From: Opitutaceae bacterium
GTDB lineage: Bacteria; Verrucomicrobiota; Verrucomicrobiia; Opitutales; Opitutaceae
Direction of reading: 5' to 3'
DNA length: 64,000 nt
Assembly: GCA_024233285.1 (NCBI GenBank)
Contig: JACKPU010000002.1
Coordinates: 62,001 to 126,000 of the forward strand
The notes under the pieces: model-generated
Database searches by the model: none
The model's input: only the letters and a program-made list of their open reading frames with translations
Told to the model about the DNA's origin: nothing
In this document: one piece after another, positions 9,418-17,394 of the stretch
Numbering within the stretch: the stretch's first letter is position 1
How the letters are laid out: every line of letters begins with the position of its first letter
Program-made: the position numbers and the translations under genes

Positions 9418-9497
9418 ATTGTAGGGCGGGATCGCTGATCCCGCCTTCGAGAAATTCCACTATCGCTTTGGCGGGGTCGGCGACCCCGCCCTACAAT
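9418..9497. repeat. Paired palindromic repeat between convergent gspF and gspM
   Basis: An 80-base element with terminal inverted repeats ATTGTAGGGCGGG and CCCGCCCTACAAT. Hairpin one (9421-9445) is GGCGGGATC/GATCCCGCC, and hairpin two (9470-9491) is GGCGGGGTCG/CGACCCCGCC. It fills the whole gap between two convergent operons and could act as a bidirectional terminator. Related copies are at 12164, 16066, 40273 and 60111. Confidence 0.8.
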
Positions 9498-9507
9498 CAA
9501 ACCGGCC

Positions 9508-10032
9508 TCACTTGGCCGGGGCAACGACCTCGATCGAGTAGATGCGGAAGCTCGCGTTCAACAGCGCTGGGTTCGCGCGATCGGTGGCGAGCGTGCACTG
9601 GTCGATGCCGAGGTAGGGGGCGCGGGTCGACAGCTTTTCGTAGAACTCCAGAATGGCGGCGAGGCCGGCCTGGCGGATGTTGACCTGCACGCTGTGCAGC
9701 GCGAATTGCTCGGTGCGATCCGTGCGCTGCGAGCCGAGCTCGGCGTTGAGGCCGCGCAACATGCCGTTGAGTTCGGCGAAGCTTTGGGCCGAATCAAGCG
9801 CCTGGGCCGGATCGAGCGTGCGTCCGGCGGATGACACGCGGGCGAGAATGCTGTCGCGATTTTGCAACCAAAGTTCCTGCGTGGCGGCGTCCGCCTTGAG
9901 CGATTGCCACTCGCGGAAAAAATCACGGCCGCGACTGGCGAGCGACGTGCCCCACCACGCGACGGCGATCAGGCCAAAGACGAGGATCAGGCCGCGCTCG
10001 CGATTGCTGCGTTGCAGGAAGAAACGTTTCAT
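9508..10032 (-). CDS. GspM-like type II secretion assembly protein
   Basis: 174 residues. A short basic N terminus (MKRFFLQRSNRERG) precedes a single transmembrane segment (about 15-32), a coiled-coil-prone stretch (about 35-75) and a C-terminal alpha/beta domain. That layout matches GspM, the bitopic inner-membrane partner of GspL. Sequence conservation in this family is weak, so the call rests on topology, size and position as the last gene of the pseudopilin operon. Its start overlaps the gspL-like stop by four bases (ATGA). Confidence 0.65.
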   Translation of the reverse strand: MKRFFLQRSNRERGLILVFGLIAVAWWGTSLASRGRDFFREWQSLKADAATQELWLQNRDSILARVSSAGRTLDPAQALDSAQSFAELNGMLRGLNAELGSQRTDRTEQFALHSVQVNIRQAGLAAILEFYEKLSTRAPYLGIDQCTLATDRANPALLNASFRIYSIEVVAPAK

Positions 10033-11156
10033 GCGCCGCCTCCGTTTCCGGTCCAGTTGGGCTTGAAGGTCACCTCAAGTTGAAACGTTGTGCGGCCGGA
10101 CCGCATGCGCGGATCGCGCAGTTCGACACGTTCCACCGTGCCGAGTTTGCGCAGGGCGTCCTCGTAAATCCGCAGGTCGCCGGCCTCGGCGGTTTGCGCT
10201 TCGATCTGCAGGGTCAGGGGACCACTGGTGCTGATGCGCTGAAATTCGATCGAACGCGGGCGCGGCTGGTTGATCAGCGCGAGCATCTCGAAGGGGCGCA
10301 GTTGCTGCGAAGTCATTTTCTCCAGCTTGGTCGCCAGCAACTGCGCCGATTCGATGGCGCGCACCGCTTCGGAGTTGTCGGCGATTTTTTGACGCTGGGC
10401 GGCGAGGAAGGCCCGGCCGCCGGCGAGGGTGATTTCCACGAGCAGGCAGGCCGCCAGCGCCAGCGTGGAAACGGCGAACAGCCGCCACAACACCGTGTTG
10501 CGGCGCTCTGCGCGACGCCGCACAGTGAGTTCGGTTTTGTCGCGGATGTCCGCGTCGGCCAAGACGGTTGGCGCGATGAGCGCGGTGCGCGGTTTGCCCG
10601 CCTGCAGGGCCAGACCGTCGCGATCAAGACCGGCGACTTTGAGTGGTTCCTCAACCAGTTCGACGTCGTTGGCCTCGATGCCGGTGCGCCGTTTCAATTC
10701 CAAAAGCAGCGGCGTGGGATCGCTTTCCGCTTCGTCATCATGGGATTCGCGCGACAGAACCAGCACCGGCAGTTCGGATGCTTCGTCCCACGCGACGATC
10801 TCAATGCCGGTAGCGGTGCGGCGCAGCTGCGCGCCGGATTGGTTGGGCCGCCGCGTGAACGCCCATAGCAAAAACTCCGGGATCACGGTGCGCGCTCGAT
10901 CCCACGATTCTTGTTCGGCCGCCGAGAAGTTTCGCCGGTAGGCCGCATAGATCAGGGCGTGTTGTCCGGCTTTGTCGGTGACCGAACCATGGAACAATTG
11001 TTCGAGCGGAAACGGCGAAAGGGTTTCGAGTGCCAGTTCGATTTGCGGCGCGGCCGGCGCGTTGGGCGCAAGCGGGATGCGCCGAATGAAGAAACGCGCA
11101 CCCGCCACCAGCAGGGCTGGCGAGTTGACGGGCGGGACTGCGGTGGCGGCGGGCAT
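10029..11156 (-). CDS. GspL-like type II secretion protein
   Basis: 375 residues. A cytoplasmic N-terminal half contains ELALETLSPFPLEQLFHG, as in GspL/PilM actin-like domains. A transmembrane segment follows at about 222-246 (FAVSTLALAACLLVEITLAG), then a periplasmic coiled-coil region and a small ferredoxin-like C-terminal domain (about 300-375). GspL links the GspE ATPase to the inner-membrane complex. The stop and start overlap neighbours by 4 bases and 1 base. The order K-L-M fits a type II secretion operon. Primary sequence similarity is modest, so the name is by architecture and context. Confidence 0.65.
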   Translation of the reverse strand: MPAATAVPPVNSPALLVAGARFFIRRIPLAPNAPAAPQIELALETLSPFPLEQLFHGSVTDKAGQHALIYAAYRRNFSAAEQESWDRARTVIPEFLLWAFTRRPNQSGAQLRRTATGIEIVAWDEASELPVLVLSRESHDDEAESDPTPLLLELKRRTGIEANDVELVEEPLKVAGLDRDGLALQAGKPRTALIAPTVLADADIRDKTELTVRRRAERRNTVLWRLFAVSTLALAACLLVEITLAGGRAFLAAQRQKIADNSEAVRAIESAQLLATKLEKMTSQQLRPFEMLALINQPRPRSIEFQRISTSGPLTLQIEAQTAEAGDLRIYEDALRKLGTVERVELRDPRMRSGRTTFQLEVTFKPNWTGNGGGA

Positions 11157-12226
11157 CAGTATCCGTTGTTCTCCTGAATTTCGAGGATGCGAAAACCGGA
11201 GTCGATGCTATTGCGCGTCCACGGGCGGGGTTCGGTCTCTGCGGCTTCCGCCGGCGACGGGTTGGCCGTGGGGGACGGGCCGCCGGGCTGCACGACGGCG
11301 TCGAGCGTGAATTTGCGCGCGCCATATGCCGTGATGATGCGGATGCGCAGCACCGTGGCTTCGACCCCGGTCTGGATGCCGTTCGCGGCTTCCACGGCCG
11401 GGGCGCGGATGTCGCCGAGTGAACGCAGGACGCTGTCGCGCGGATCGTTCGCAGTCGTGCGCCGGGCCTCAATGGCGCCCGCGTCCAAACCGAGTGCGTT
11501 CAACACGACTTCGCTGGCACTGTTCACATTGATCGCGGAGAGGGGATGCAAGGTGACGTTGGCGAGGAAGGCGCGTCCGGTTTCGTTCCAATCGCCTTGC
11601 TCGTCGCAGAGGACGGCCCGGGTGGCGGGAATAAAACGCAATTCATCGAACGACCGCAAAGCCGCCTGCGGCGCGGTCAGTGCGGGAGCGCCGTCAATGG
11701 CATTGATCGAACGGTCGAGAGATCGGGCAATCGCCTCCGATTCGGTCCACGCGAGCAGGGCTTCGACGAAGCGATCGACGTTCGCGATCGGCACTTGGAG
11801 TTCACGCAGGAGATTTTGCAGGACGGTGGCGTCGCGCGTGCCCAAGGGGAGCTTGCCGGACTCATCGAGAATGGCGGTTTCGACCGTGAAGCCCGGCGGC
11901 GGGATATAGTCCGCATAGACCAGCGGTTCGCCCCAGCCTTGGGCCGGCCCGTGCAGCCCTTCGTCCACCGCGGCGAGGTCGTTGAGCACGGCGAGGGCAA
12001 CCTGCAGCACGGAATAAGCCTCGTTGCGCAGCGGCTCGATCTGGCTGCGGCGGGCTTCAGTCAGCAGCTCGGTGTGCGCCCGGGAAATGAATTGCGTGAG
12101 CAGCAGCGAGGTCAGCAGCACCAGACCCAAGACGAACAGAATGATCGAACCGCGTCGCGACCTGTAGGGCGGGATCGCTTGATCCCGCCTCGAAGGCTTC
12201 CGATATCTGGAGTCGCCACGGTTCAT
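11156..12226 (-). CDS. GspK-like minor pseudopilin with repeat-encoded leader
   Basis: 356 residues with a basic leader ending in RRG, then a hydrophobic helix (SIILFVLGLVLLTSLLLTQF) and a large globular domain (about 60-330) as in GspK, the tip pseudopilin. The helix lacks the usual Glu at position 5, which is also a GspK trait. The ATG at 12224-12226 overlaps the gspJ stop (ATGA), supporting this start. Codons about 13-21 are made by a 26-base palindromic repeat, so the leader contains repeat-derived residues (DQAIPPY). If prepilin peptidase cuts after RRG, these residues are removed from the mature protein. Confidence 0.75.
   Translation of the reverse strand: MNRGDSRYRKPSRRDQAIPPYRSRRGSIILFVLGLVLLTSLLLTQFISRAHTELLTEARRSQIEPLRNEAYSVLQVALAVLNDLAAVDEGLHGPAQGWGEPLVYADYIPPPGFTVETAILDESGKLPLGTRDATVLQNLLRELQVPIANVDRFVEALLAWTESEAIARSLDRSINAIDGAPALTAPQAALRSFDELRFIPATRAVLCDEQGDWNETGRAFLANVTLHPLSAINVNSASEVVLNALGLDAGAIEARRTTANDPRDSVLRSLGDIRAPAVEAANGIQTGVEATVLRIRIITAYGARKFTLDAVVQPGGPSPTANPSPAEAAETEPRPWTRNSIDSGFRILEIQENNGY
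12164..12189. repeat. Palindromic repeat inside the 5' end of gspK
   Basis: GTAGGGCGGGATC followed after a short loop by GATCCCGCC. It is the same family as 9421-9445 and lies wholly within codons of the gspK leader, read in frame on the minus strand. Confidence 0.8.
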
Positions 12227-12876
12227 CAGAACAAGGGCAACCCGCCCGGCGCCAGGGGCAGGGTGATGGTGCGCGTGGCGGTGAGCTCGCCATGTTTGAA
12301 TTGCAGCACGATTTGCTCGGGCACGCGCCAGCGATTGCCGCTGCGCTGCAGAGAAGGATAATCGCGCCAGCCGCCGGTGTTCTCGTCGCGATAATCGTAG
12401 GTCAGCGCGGAGATGAACGGGCTGAGCGGGGTTTCGTGAATCGCATCCTCGTCCTCCTCCAACTCCGAGCGCCAGTAAAGGATCAGACCGTCGTTACGAT
12501 TGAACCCAAGTGTGCAGGCGGTGAGCGGCGCGGCCTGGCCGTTCCAACTGAGCAAGCGGTCGCCGGCCGGAAGAAAGAAGCCCAGGCCTTCGATCGTGCC
12601 GCCGTTGGGCGCGCGCACCTCGCGAATGACAAAGGCCTCATCCGCGGTGTGTCCGGCGGAGGGCAAGGCGGCGCGCCGTAACATCGCATTGAGGTGATGC
12701 GTGACCGCATTCACATGTTGTTCGAAGAGCCGTTTCTCACCGCTGCCACCCCAGATCTCGGACATCGAGAGCACGAAGGTCAGCAAGGCGGTCAACAGCA
12801 TCGCCATCAACGCGAGGGCCGCGATGAGTTCGATCAGCGTGAAGGCCGCGCGCGGGTGAGTCGATTTGCGAGTCAT
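12226..12876 (-). CDS. GspJ-like minor pseudopilin
   Basis: 216 residues. A short leader (MTRKSTHPRA) precedes a class III prepilin motif AFTLIELIAALALM with Glu at position 5 of the mature protein, then a hydrophobic N-terminal helix (to about 38) and a beta-rich globular domain. Size, motif and place between I- and K-type genes fit GspJ. It overlaps gspI by four bases (ATGA) and shares its stop with the gspK start. The cleavage residue is Ala rather than the usual Gly at -1, as in several neighbours of this cluster. Confidence 0.75.
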   Translation of the reverse strand: MTRKSTHPRAAFTLIELIAALALMAMLLTALLTFVLSMSEIWGGSGEKRLFEQHVNAVTHHLNAMLRRAALPSAGHTADEAFVIREVRAPNGGTIEGLGFFLPAGDRLLSWNGQAAPLTACTLGFNRNDGLILYWRSELEEDEDAIHETPLSPFISALTYDYRDENTGGWRDYPSLQRSGNRWRVPEQIVLQFKHGELTATRTITLPLAPGGLPLF

Positions 12877-13409
12877 TCTTGCCGGCTCCTTTCCAGACGC
12901 CGCCGACTGTCATCCCGCAGGCGGTCACGATCCGCGGGGTCGCTCCACTGCGGGCGCAGCACCATGATGCGCGTGGTGCGCTCCCATTCGTTAGGGGCGG
13001 AGGCGCGCGCGGAAAGCTCGATGCTGAACAGATCGGCGAGCAATGCGGGTTCAACGCGCGCGCTCCATGTGACGCGCTGATTGCCAGGGAGTTCGAGGTT
13101 GCCGCCGGCTTCGAGCTCCTCCCGATCGCCTTCGTTCAGGGCCGTGATGCGCACGAGCGCCCAAGCCTCGCCGATCGCACGTTCGCGATCGCGGTTTTGG
13201 TAACCGTTGAGAACGTTGAGATAGGCGGCGGATAGCGCCACCGCGGCGAGGGCGAAGATGGCCAGGCTGACCAATACTTCGACCAGCGTGAATGCGCGGA
13301 GTGATGGTCTGATGGTGGTCGGGCACGTCCCTGTGCCCGACACATCGCGCAGCGGGACCTGCGCGACCACCTGCAATGCGTCGGATTGCGATGATGCGCG
13401 CGGTTTCAT
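12873..13409 (-). CDS. GspI-like minor pseudopilin with long repeat-containing leader
   Basis: 178 residues from ATG 13409, a start fixed by the ATGA overlap with the gspH stop. The prepilin motif AFTLVEVLVSLAIFAL begins only after about 38 residues, far beyond the usual short leader. The excess is encoded by a double-hairpin repeat (13314-13372) translating to residues such as GTGTCPTT. The rest is a GspI/GspV-like small globular domain with a basic C terminus. An in-frame reading from further upstream is possible but would run into gspH. Confidence 0.75.
   Translation of the reverse strand: MKPRASSQSDALQVVAQVPLRDVSGTGTCPTTIRPSLRAFTLVEVLVSLAIFALAAVALSAAYLNVLNGYQNRDRERAIGEAWALVRITALNEGDREELEAGGNLELPGNQRVTWSARVEPALLADLFSIELSARASAPNEWERTTRIMVLRPQWSDPADRDRLRDDSRRRLERSRQE
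13314..13372. repeat. Double-hairpin repeat inside the gspI leader region
   Basis: Outer inverted ends are GGTGGTCG and CGACCACC. Hairpin one is GTCGGGCAC/GTGCCCGAC (13318-13341), and hairpin two is TCGCGCA/TGCGCGA (about 13345-13366). The architecture matches the other paired repeats in this window with a different stem sequence, and it is translated within gspI. Confidence 0.75.
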
Positions 13410-13957
13410 GACGTGGCGGGCTGCAGCACCGGCGCGCAGGTCCACGGGTCGATGCGGAGCAGGCGCGGCGTGCCGTTTTCGGCTTTGAGCTCCAGCCGGA
13501 AGGGATCGCAGGTGCCGTCCGGGTAGAATCGCACCCGCGCCAAGGCGTCGCCTTCGAACAGCACACCGCCGAGCAGCAGGGTGGCGCTGCGTTCGGGCGG
13601 GAGAAAACGCAGGGTCAGTTCGTCAAAGCCGGTGGAATCGCTTTTGTCCCCGGTCGACCAAATCAGTCGCTTTTCCTTGGCATCAAATCGCATTGAGACT
13701 GGGCGGTTCTCATCGAGCGCGAGTTGGCGCGCGGCGTTGACCGCCGACCAGAACCCGTCATCCGGCCGCCCGTCGCGTTGTTGGAAAAATCCCGCCGTGG
13801 CGCTGATCAACACGGTGGAAACCAGCACGAGCAGCGCGAGCGTGAGCAGCACTTCCACCAAGGTGAAGGCGGCGGCAGGCCGGCGGGCCGGGTTACCAGT
13901 TGCCGATGTCGTCCTCGGTGCCGGCCGTCTTGTCCGGGCCTTTGGAAAACAGATCAT
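13406..13957 (-). CDS. GspH-like minor pseudopilin
   Basis: 183 residues. The only plausible in-frame start (ATG 13957) lies 65 bases inside gspG, giving a 29-residue basic leader before the prepilin motif AFTLVEVLLTLALLVLV. A GspH-type domain follows, with NAARQLALDENRPVSMRF around 70-88, a strand-rich region of the type seen in GspH. It is coupled to gspI by an ATGA overlap. No later start exists before the motif in this frame, so the long overlap is probably real. Confidence 0.75.
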   Translation of the reverse strand: MICFPKARTRRPAPRTTSATGNPARRPAAAFTLVEVLLTLALLVLVSTVLISATAGFFQQRDGRPDDGFWSAVNAARQLALDENRPVSMRFDAKEKRLIWSTGDKSDSTGFDELTLRFLPPERSATLLLGGVLFEGDALARVRFYPDGTCDPFRLELKAENGTPRLLRIDPWTCAPVLQPATS

Positions 13958-14336
13958 AGCCGCCCTTGTTGCGAGTGCCGGGGTAGATGTATTGGTAGGG
14001 CTCGTTCCATGGATCGAGCGGCAGGCGTCCGCCGGTCAATTCGACATAAGGCCCCTGCCAGCGTTCGCCGCTGTTGGCCGGCGCGGAAACGAGCGCCTGC
14101 AGGCCCTCCGCCGTGGTCGGGTAGTCGCCCGTGTCGATCCGGTAACGGGTGAGCGACGTCTTGAGCGAATCGCGCACGAACACGCGCGCGACCACGTCCT
14201 GACTCTGGCCGAAAATTTTGTCGGTGTTGGTGATGAACAGCGCGGCGAGCATGCCGATGATGGCGACGACCACGAGGATCTCGATCAGGGTGAACGCGCC
14301 GGTGCGCGCGGGGGAGTTTCGGTGCGGCTTCATCAT
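13893..14336 (-). CDS. gspG: Major pseudopilin GspG
   Basis: 147 residues with leader MMKPHRNSPARTGA and prepilin motif FTLIEILVVVAIIGMLAALF. The GspG core follows (RYRIDTGDYPTTAEGLQALV). The diagnostic C-terminal calcium-binding region is LDPWNEPYQYIYPGTRNKGGYDLFSKGPD. This is the best-conserved pseudopilin and identifies the cluster as type II secretion rather than a type IV pilus. The start overlaps the upstream gene's stop (ATGATGA). Confidence 0.93.
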   Translation of the reverse strand: MMKPHRNSPARTGAFTLIEILVVVAIIGMLAALFITNTDKIFGQSQDVVARVFVRDSLKTSLTRYRIDTGDYPTTAEGLQALVSAPANSGERWQGPYVELTGGRLPLDPWNEPYQYIYPGTRNKGGYDLFSKGPDKTAGTEDDIGNW

Positions 14337-14866
14337 TGGTTCTTTTGCAAGGCTTGTTGGCGCAGCGCGCGGCGGCGCCGGATCTCGTCGGCGATTTTGC
14401 TCAGGCGCTCCTGATCACTCATCGCCGGCCCCGGTTGGACCGACGGATTTGCGGATTGAGCGGTCGCCGGTGGAGGATTGCTGGGTGCGGCGGCGGTGAT
14501 GATGCGTTTGGCCGAGCCCAAGGTGAGCGTCAGGGTTTTGCCCTGATAATCGACAGTGAGCTGTTGCTTGTCCGCATCGTAGGTTTTCACGGTGAGCTTT
14601 TCGTCGTAGGTCTCATCCAGACCGAGCCATTCCGAGCGCGTGTTGGCCGCGATGTAGAGGTTGAAAAAGTATTCCCCGCCTTCGGCAAATACGCCGCGAA
14701 ACTCCACCGGGTTGTCCGCCTTGGTCGGGCCGCCGGCACTGGGGGCCGAGCCGAAAGGTGAGTTGCTCAGCAGACTGTTCAGATCGGGCGGCTCCTGCGC
14801 CTGCCCAATTGCCGCCAGCACGCATGCGATTGCGAGACTGAGGATTTTGGCCGGGGAGCGGTTCAT
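14333..14866 (-). CDS. Exported protein heading the pseudopilin operon (possible GspC-like)
   Basis: 177 residues from ATG 14866, with a signal peptide (about 1-23, ending GQAQ). A linker rich in Ser, Gly and Pro follows, then a compact domain (about 50-115) with VEFRGVFAEGGEYFFNLY and a strand LTVDYQGKTLTLTLG. A Pro/Ala linker and a charged helix (about 140-177) close the protein. The domain resembles the periplasmic homology region of GspC/PilP-type proteins that contact the secretin, and position at the operon head fits. Unlike typical GspC it shows a cleavable signal rather than a clear membrane anchor, so the assignment is tentative. Confidence 0.5.
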   Translation of the reverse strand: MNRSPAKILSLAIACVLAAIGQAQEPPDLNSLLSNSPFGSAPSAGGPTKADNPVEFRGVFAEGGEYFFNLYIAANTRSEWLGLDETYDEKLTVKTYDADKQQLTVDYQGKTLTLTLGSAKRIITAAAPSNPPPATAQSANPSVQPGPAMSDQERLSKIADEIRRRRALRQQALQKNQ

Positions 14867-14975
14867 GCAGGTCGGGATTAACTGGAAGCTGGCCGTCGAA
14901 CGCAACGCCGAAGCGGCCGGACTGATTCAAATGCGCCTTGCGTGGCGGGCGCGGGGCGTGGCACGTTGCGCGGCA

Positions 14976-15566
14976 GTGAAAATTGGACTACTCGGCGGGA
15001 GTTTTGATCCCGTGCACTTCGGGCATTTGATGGCGGCGCAGGACGTTTACGAGCAATACGGGCTCGACAAGGTCATCCTGGTGCCGGCCGCACAGGCGCC
15101 GTTGAAACCCCACGAGGTGCAGTCGGCGGTCGAGGACCGGCTGGCGATGCTGCGGGCGGCGATCGAGTGGGACCATCGGTTTGAGATTTCCGACTATGAG
15201 CTGCGCGCCGGCGGGGTGAACTACACCATCAATTCGGTCCGGCATTTCCTGAAACTCTACCCGAACGACAAGCTCTACTGGATCATCGGCGGCGACCAGT
15301 TGCCGAAGCTGCACCTTTGGAATCAAATCGGGGAGCTGGCGAAGTTGATCGAGTTTATCTTCCTCGAACGCCCCGGCCATCCGATCCGGGCGCATCCCGA
15401 CATCCCGGGGCTGCGTCTGCACCGTTGCGACGGGCATTTGCTTGCCATCAGCTCGACGGAACTGCGGGAGCGCGTGCGGAAGGGCTTGTCTTTGGACTAT
15501 TTCGTGCCGCACAAGGCGATTGTATATATTCAGGAACACTGCCTCTATCGCGGCAGCAAAGCATGA
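14976..15566 (+). CDS. nadD: Nicotinate-nucleotide adenylyltransferase NadD
   Basis: 196 residues. The N-terminal KIGLLGGSFDPVHFGHL carries the nucleotidyltransferase GSFDPxHxGH motif, and the C-terminal ISSTELRERV is the ISSTxIR element of NadD. It adenylates nicotinate mononucleotide in NAD biosynthesis. GTG 14976 places the motif directly at the N terminus as in the family; an in-frame ATG at 14931 would add 15 residues. The gene diverges from the secretion operon and overlaps rsfS by four bases (ATGA), a common bacterial pairing. Confidence 0.92.
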   Translation: MKIGLLGGSFDPVHFGHLMAAQDVYEQYGLDKVILVPAAQAPLKPHEVQSAVEDRLAMLRAAIEWDHRFEISDYELRAGGVNYTINSVRHFLKLYPNDKLYWIIGGDQLPKLHLWNQIGELAKLIEFIFLERPGHPIRAHPDIPGLRLHRCDGHLLAISSTELRERVRKGLSLDYFVPHKAIVYIQEHCLYRGSKA

Positions 15567-16054
15567 AAGCCGATCCCGCCATCACCCTTGAACTGGTCAA
15601 AAAATGCACCCGCGCCCTCGATGCCAAGAAGGCCGGCGACCTGCGCGTGCTCGACGTGCGCGAACAGTCCTCGATCACCGATTACCTGATTGTGGCGACC
15701 GGCACGTCCGATCCGCACCTGCGCGCCCTGCGCATTGAAGCGGAAAAGGTGCTTGATGCCGCCGGCGCGCACATCGTCGGCATGGACGCCCAGCGCGAAA
15801 GCGGCTGGATGGTGATCGATGCGTTCGACGTGATGATCCACCTGTTCCTCGAGCAAACGCGCGCCAACTACAGTTTGGAAAAGCTGTGGAAGGATGCCAA
15901 GGAGGTGGATGTCGCGTCGTTGATTGCCGAACCCAAGCCGGTGAAGAAGGCTGCGAGCAAGAAAAAGACCGTGGCGAAAAAGAAAACCGCGGCGAAGAAG
16001 ACGGTCAAAAAGGCAACCGCCAAGAAACCGGCCGCGAAAAAGAAGCGTGCTTGA
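15563..16054 (+). CDS. rsfS: Ribosome silencing factor RsfS with Lys/Ala-rich tail
   Basis: 163 residues. Residues 1 to about 115 form an RsfS/Iojap domain (VLDVREQSSITDYLIVATGTSDPHLRAL, then ESGWMVIDAFDVMIHLF). This family binds ribosomal protein uL14 and blocks subunit joining in starvation. After about residue 122 there is an unusual tail of roughly 40 residues built from Lys, Ala and Thr (repeats like AKKKTAAKK), resembling histone H1-like nucleic-acid-binding tails. The tail is not a normal part of RsfS and may add RNA or ribosome affinity. Confidence 0.92.
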   Translation: MKADPAITLELVKKCTRALDAKKAGDLRVLDVREQSSITDYLIVATGTSDPHLRALRIEAEKVLDAAGAHIVGMDAQRESGWMVIDAFDVMIHLFLEQTRANYSLEKLWKDAKEVDVASLIAEPKPVKKAASKKKTVAKKKTAAKKTVKKATAKKPAAKKKRA

Positions 16055-16065
16055 GGATTTGGCAG

Positions 16066-16094
16066 GTAAGGCGGGATCAGCGATCCCGCCCTAA
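16066..16094. repeat. Palindromic repeat between convergent rsfS and DUF481 gene
   Basis: GTAAGGCGGGATC-AGC-GATCCCGCCCTAAAT, the same family as 9421-9445. It lies in the 41-base gap between two convergent genes, where a hairpin could end both transcripts. Confidence 0.75.
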
Positions 16095-16095
16095 A

Positions 16096-17175
16096 TCAAA
16101 ACGCGTAGCCGACTGAGCTGGTGATACGCTGGTCGGAGCGCGCTTCCTTGTTGAGGACGGCGTTGTCGTATTCGAACTCGTAGCGCAGGTTGAGTGAGAT
16201 GCGTTCGCTCATCTTGCCCTGCAGGGTGCTGTTGAAACGCACCTTGTAATTGTCTGCCTCGGGGGTCAGGGAGCGGGCGGAGACATTGGCATTGATCAAC
16301 CGCGCGCTCTCGTTGGGCGAGTAGAGGGCGTTGATCGCTTGGGAAAGCGTCATGCGACCGTTGATCTTGTAAGTATAGTCTTGGAAGACTTCACCGAAGT
16401 AGTTGAGGCCGGGTTCGATGTTTTCTGCTTCGCGGTATTGGAGGGTGAGCCCGGCGCCGATGTTCATCCGGTGACGGTCCGCGGCGAGGAGCTGGTAACC
16501 GAGACTGCCGTTTTGCTCCAGGTTGAGATTGATCTGGGTGACGCGGTCCTTGGCGTAGCTGCTCAAGGTTTGGGAAAACACTCGCTGGGACATGTCACGG
16601 CGCCAACGGAAGCTCGCGTCGGTGCGGTCGCTGGCAACATTGCCGTTGTTTTCGCCGTAAAGGTAGCGACCGGTCAGACGCAGGCTGTCGATGCCAGCCT
16701 TTTTCTCGGCCTCGGCGCGAATCGAGGTGTTGTTGATTTCGCTGCGCCCGGATTGATTGAAAAAGCCGAATTCCACCTTCCCTTTCCATTTCGGCGGGGG
16801 CGGGGGGGCGGGAGTAATCAGTCCAGAATCGGTGGTTGCGACCGCAGTTGGCTGCTTCGGTTTTACCTTGGTCGGGTCTTTTTGCGTCGGTGGCAGTCCG
16901 CTCAGGGATTCAACCGAGGTTTCGGGCGTTTCGACAATGGCTGCATCAACTTCATTGACAACGAAATCGCCAAAAAAATCGGAACGAAAGTGAATTTTGC
17001 CATCGACTCGCATGATCACAATACCGGTCACGCGATCGCCGTTGCTCAGGTGAAGCTCGGCTGCTCGAACGGAAGAGGAAATCCCGGAAAACAGGGAAGA
17101 GAGGCAGATGGTGTGAAGAAGAACCCACCGCAACCGGCGGGTGAAAAACAGGGAATTGGCGGACTGACGAGGCAT
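16096..17175 (-). CDS. DUF481 (YdiY-like) outer-membrane protein
   Basis: 359 residues from ATG 17175 (a TTG at 17184 would add three). The N-terminal signal peptide ends near VRAAE. A short SH3-like region follows (LSNGDRVTGIVIMRVDGKIHF), then a Pro-rich linker (about 95-130). From WKGKVEFGFFNQSGRS to the terminal Phe there is a repeated amphipathic-strand region typical of DUF481 beta-barrels, ending in SSVGYAF as outer-membrane barrels do. The physiological role of DUF481 proteins is poorly defined. It is transcribed away from the pilin gene. Confidence 0.8.
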   Translation of the reverse strand: MPRQSANSLFFTRRLRWVLLHTICLSSLFSGISSSVRAAELHLSNGDRVTGIVIMRVDGKIHFRSDFFGDFVVNEVDAAIVETPETSVESLSGLPPTQKDPTKVKPKQPTAVATTDSGLITPAPPPPPKWKGKVEFGFFNQSGRSEINNTSIRAEAEKKAGIDSLRLTGRYLYGENNGNVASDRTDASFRWRRDMSQRVFSQTLSSYAKDRVTQINLNLEQNGSLGYQLLAADRHRMNIGAGLTLQYREAENIEPGLNYFGEVFQDYTYKINGRMTLSQAINALYSPNESARLINANVSARSLTPEADNYKVRFNSTLQGKMSERISLNLRYEFEYDNAVLNKEARSDQRITSSVGYAF

Positions 17176-17294
17176 TACGATCAAATAATTGGCAAAACAA
17201 TGAAGGATTCCGGATAGGCGAGGGTGAAATTAAGAAAAACTGACCTTTTTCAGAGGCAAATTTGCATCCCGCCGGGTTCCGCTAAACGCCCCTT

Positions 17295-17330
17295 TTGACA
17301 TAAATTTGACCTTGTCGGTTACCGCTTAGT
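17295..17330 (+). promoter_or_regulatory. Possible promoter region of the pilin gene
   Basis: A perfect TTGACA hexamer lies at 17295-17300 and a TTGACC at 17306-17311, in an AT-richer stretch upstream of the pilin start at 17395. No convincing -10 hexamer is seen at the expected spacing, so this is only a candidate. Confidence 0.25.
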
Positions 17331-17394
17331 GCAGTTTCCTATCAAAACTGCTCACTTTTGAGCATCGTTAATAATCCTCATCAAAATCATACAC

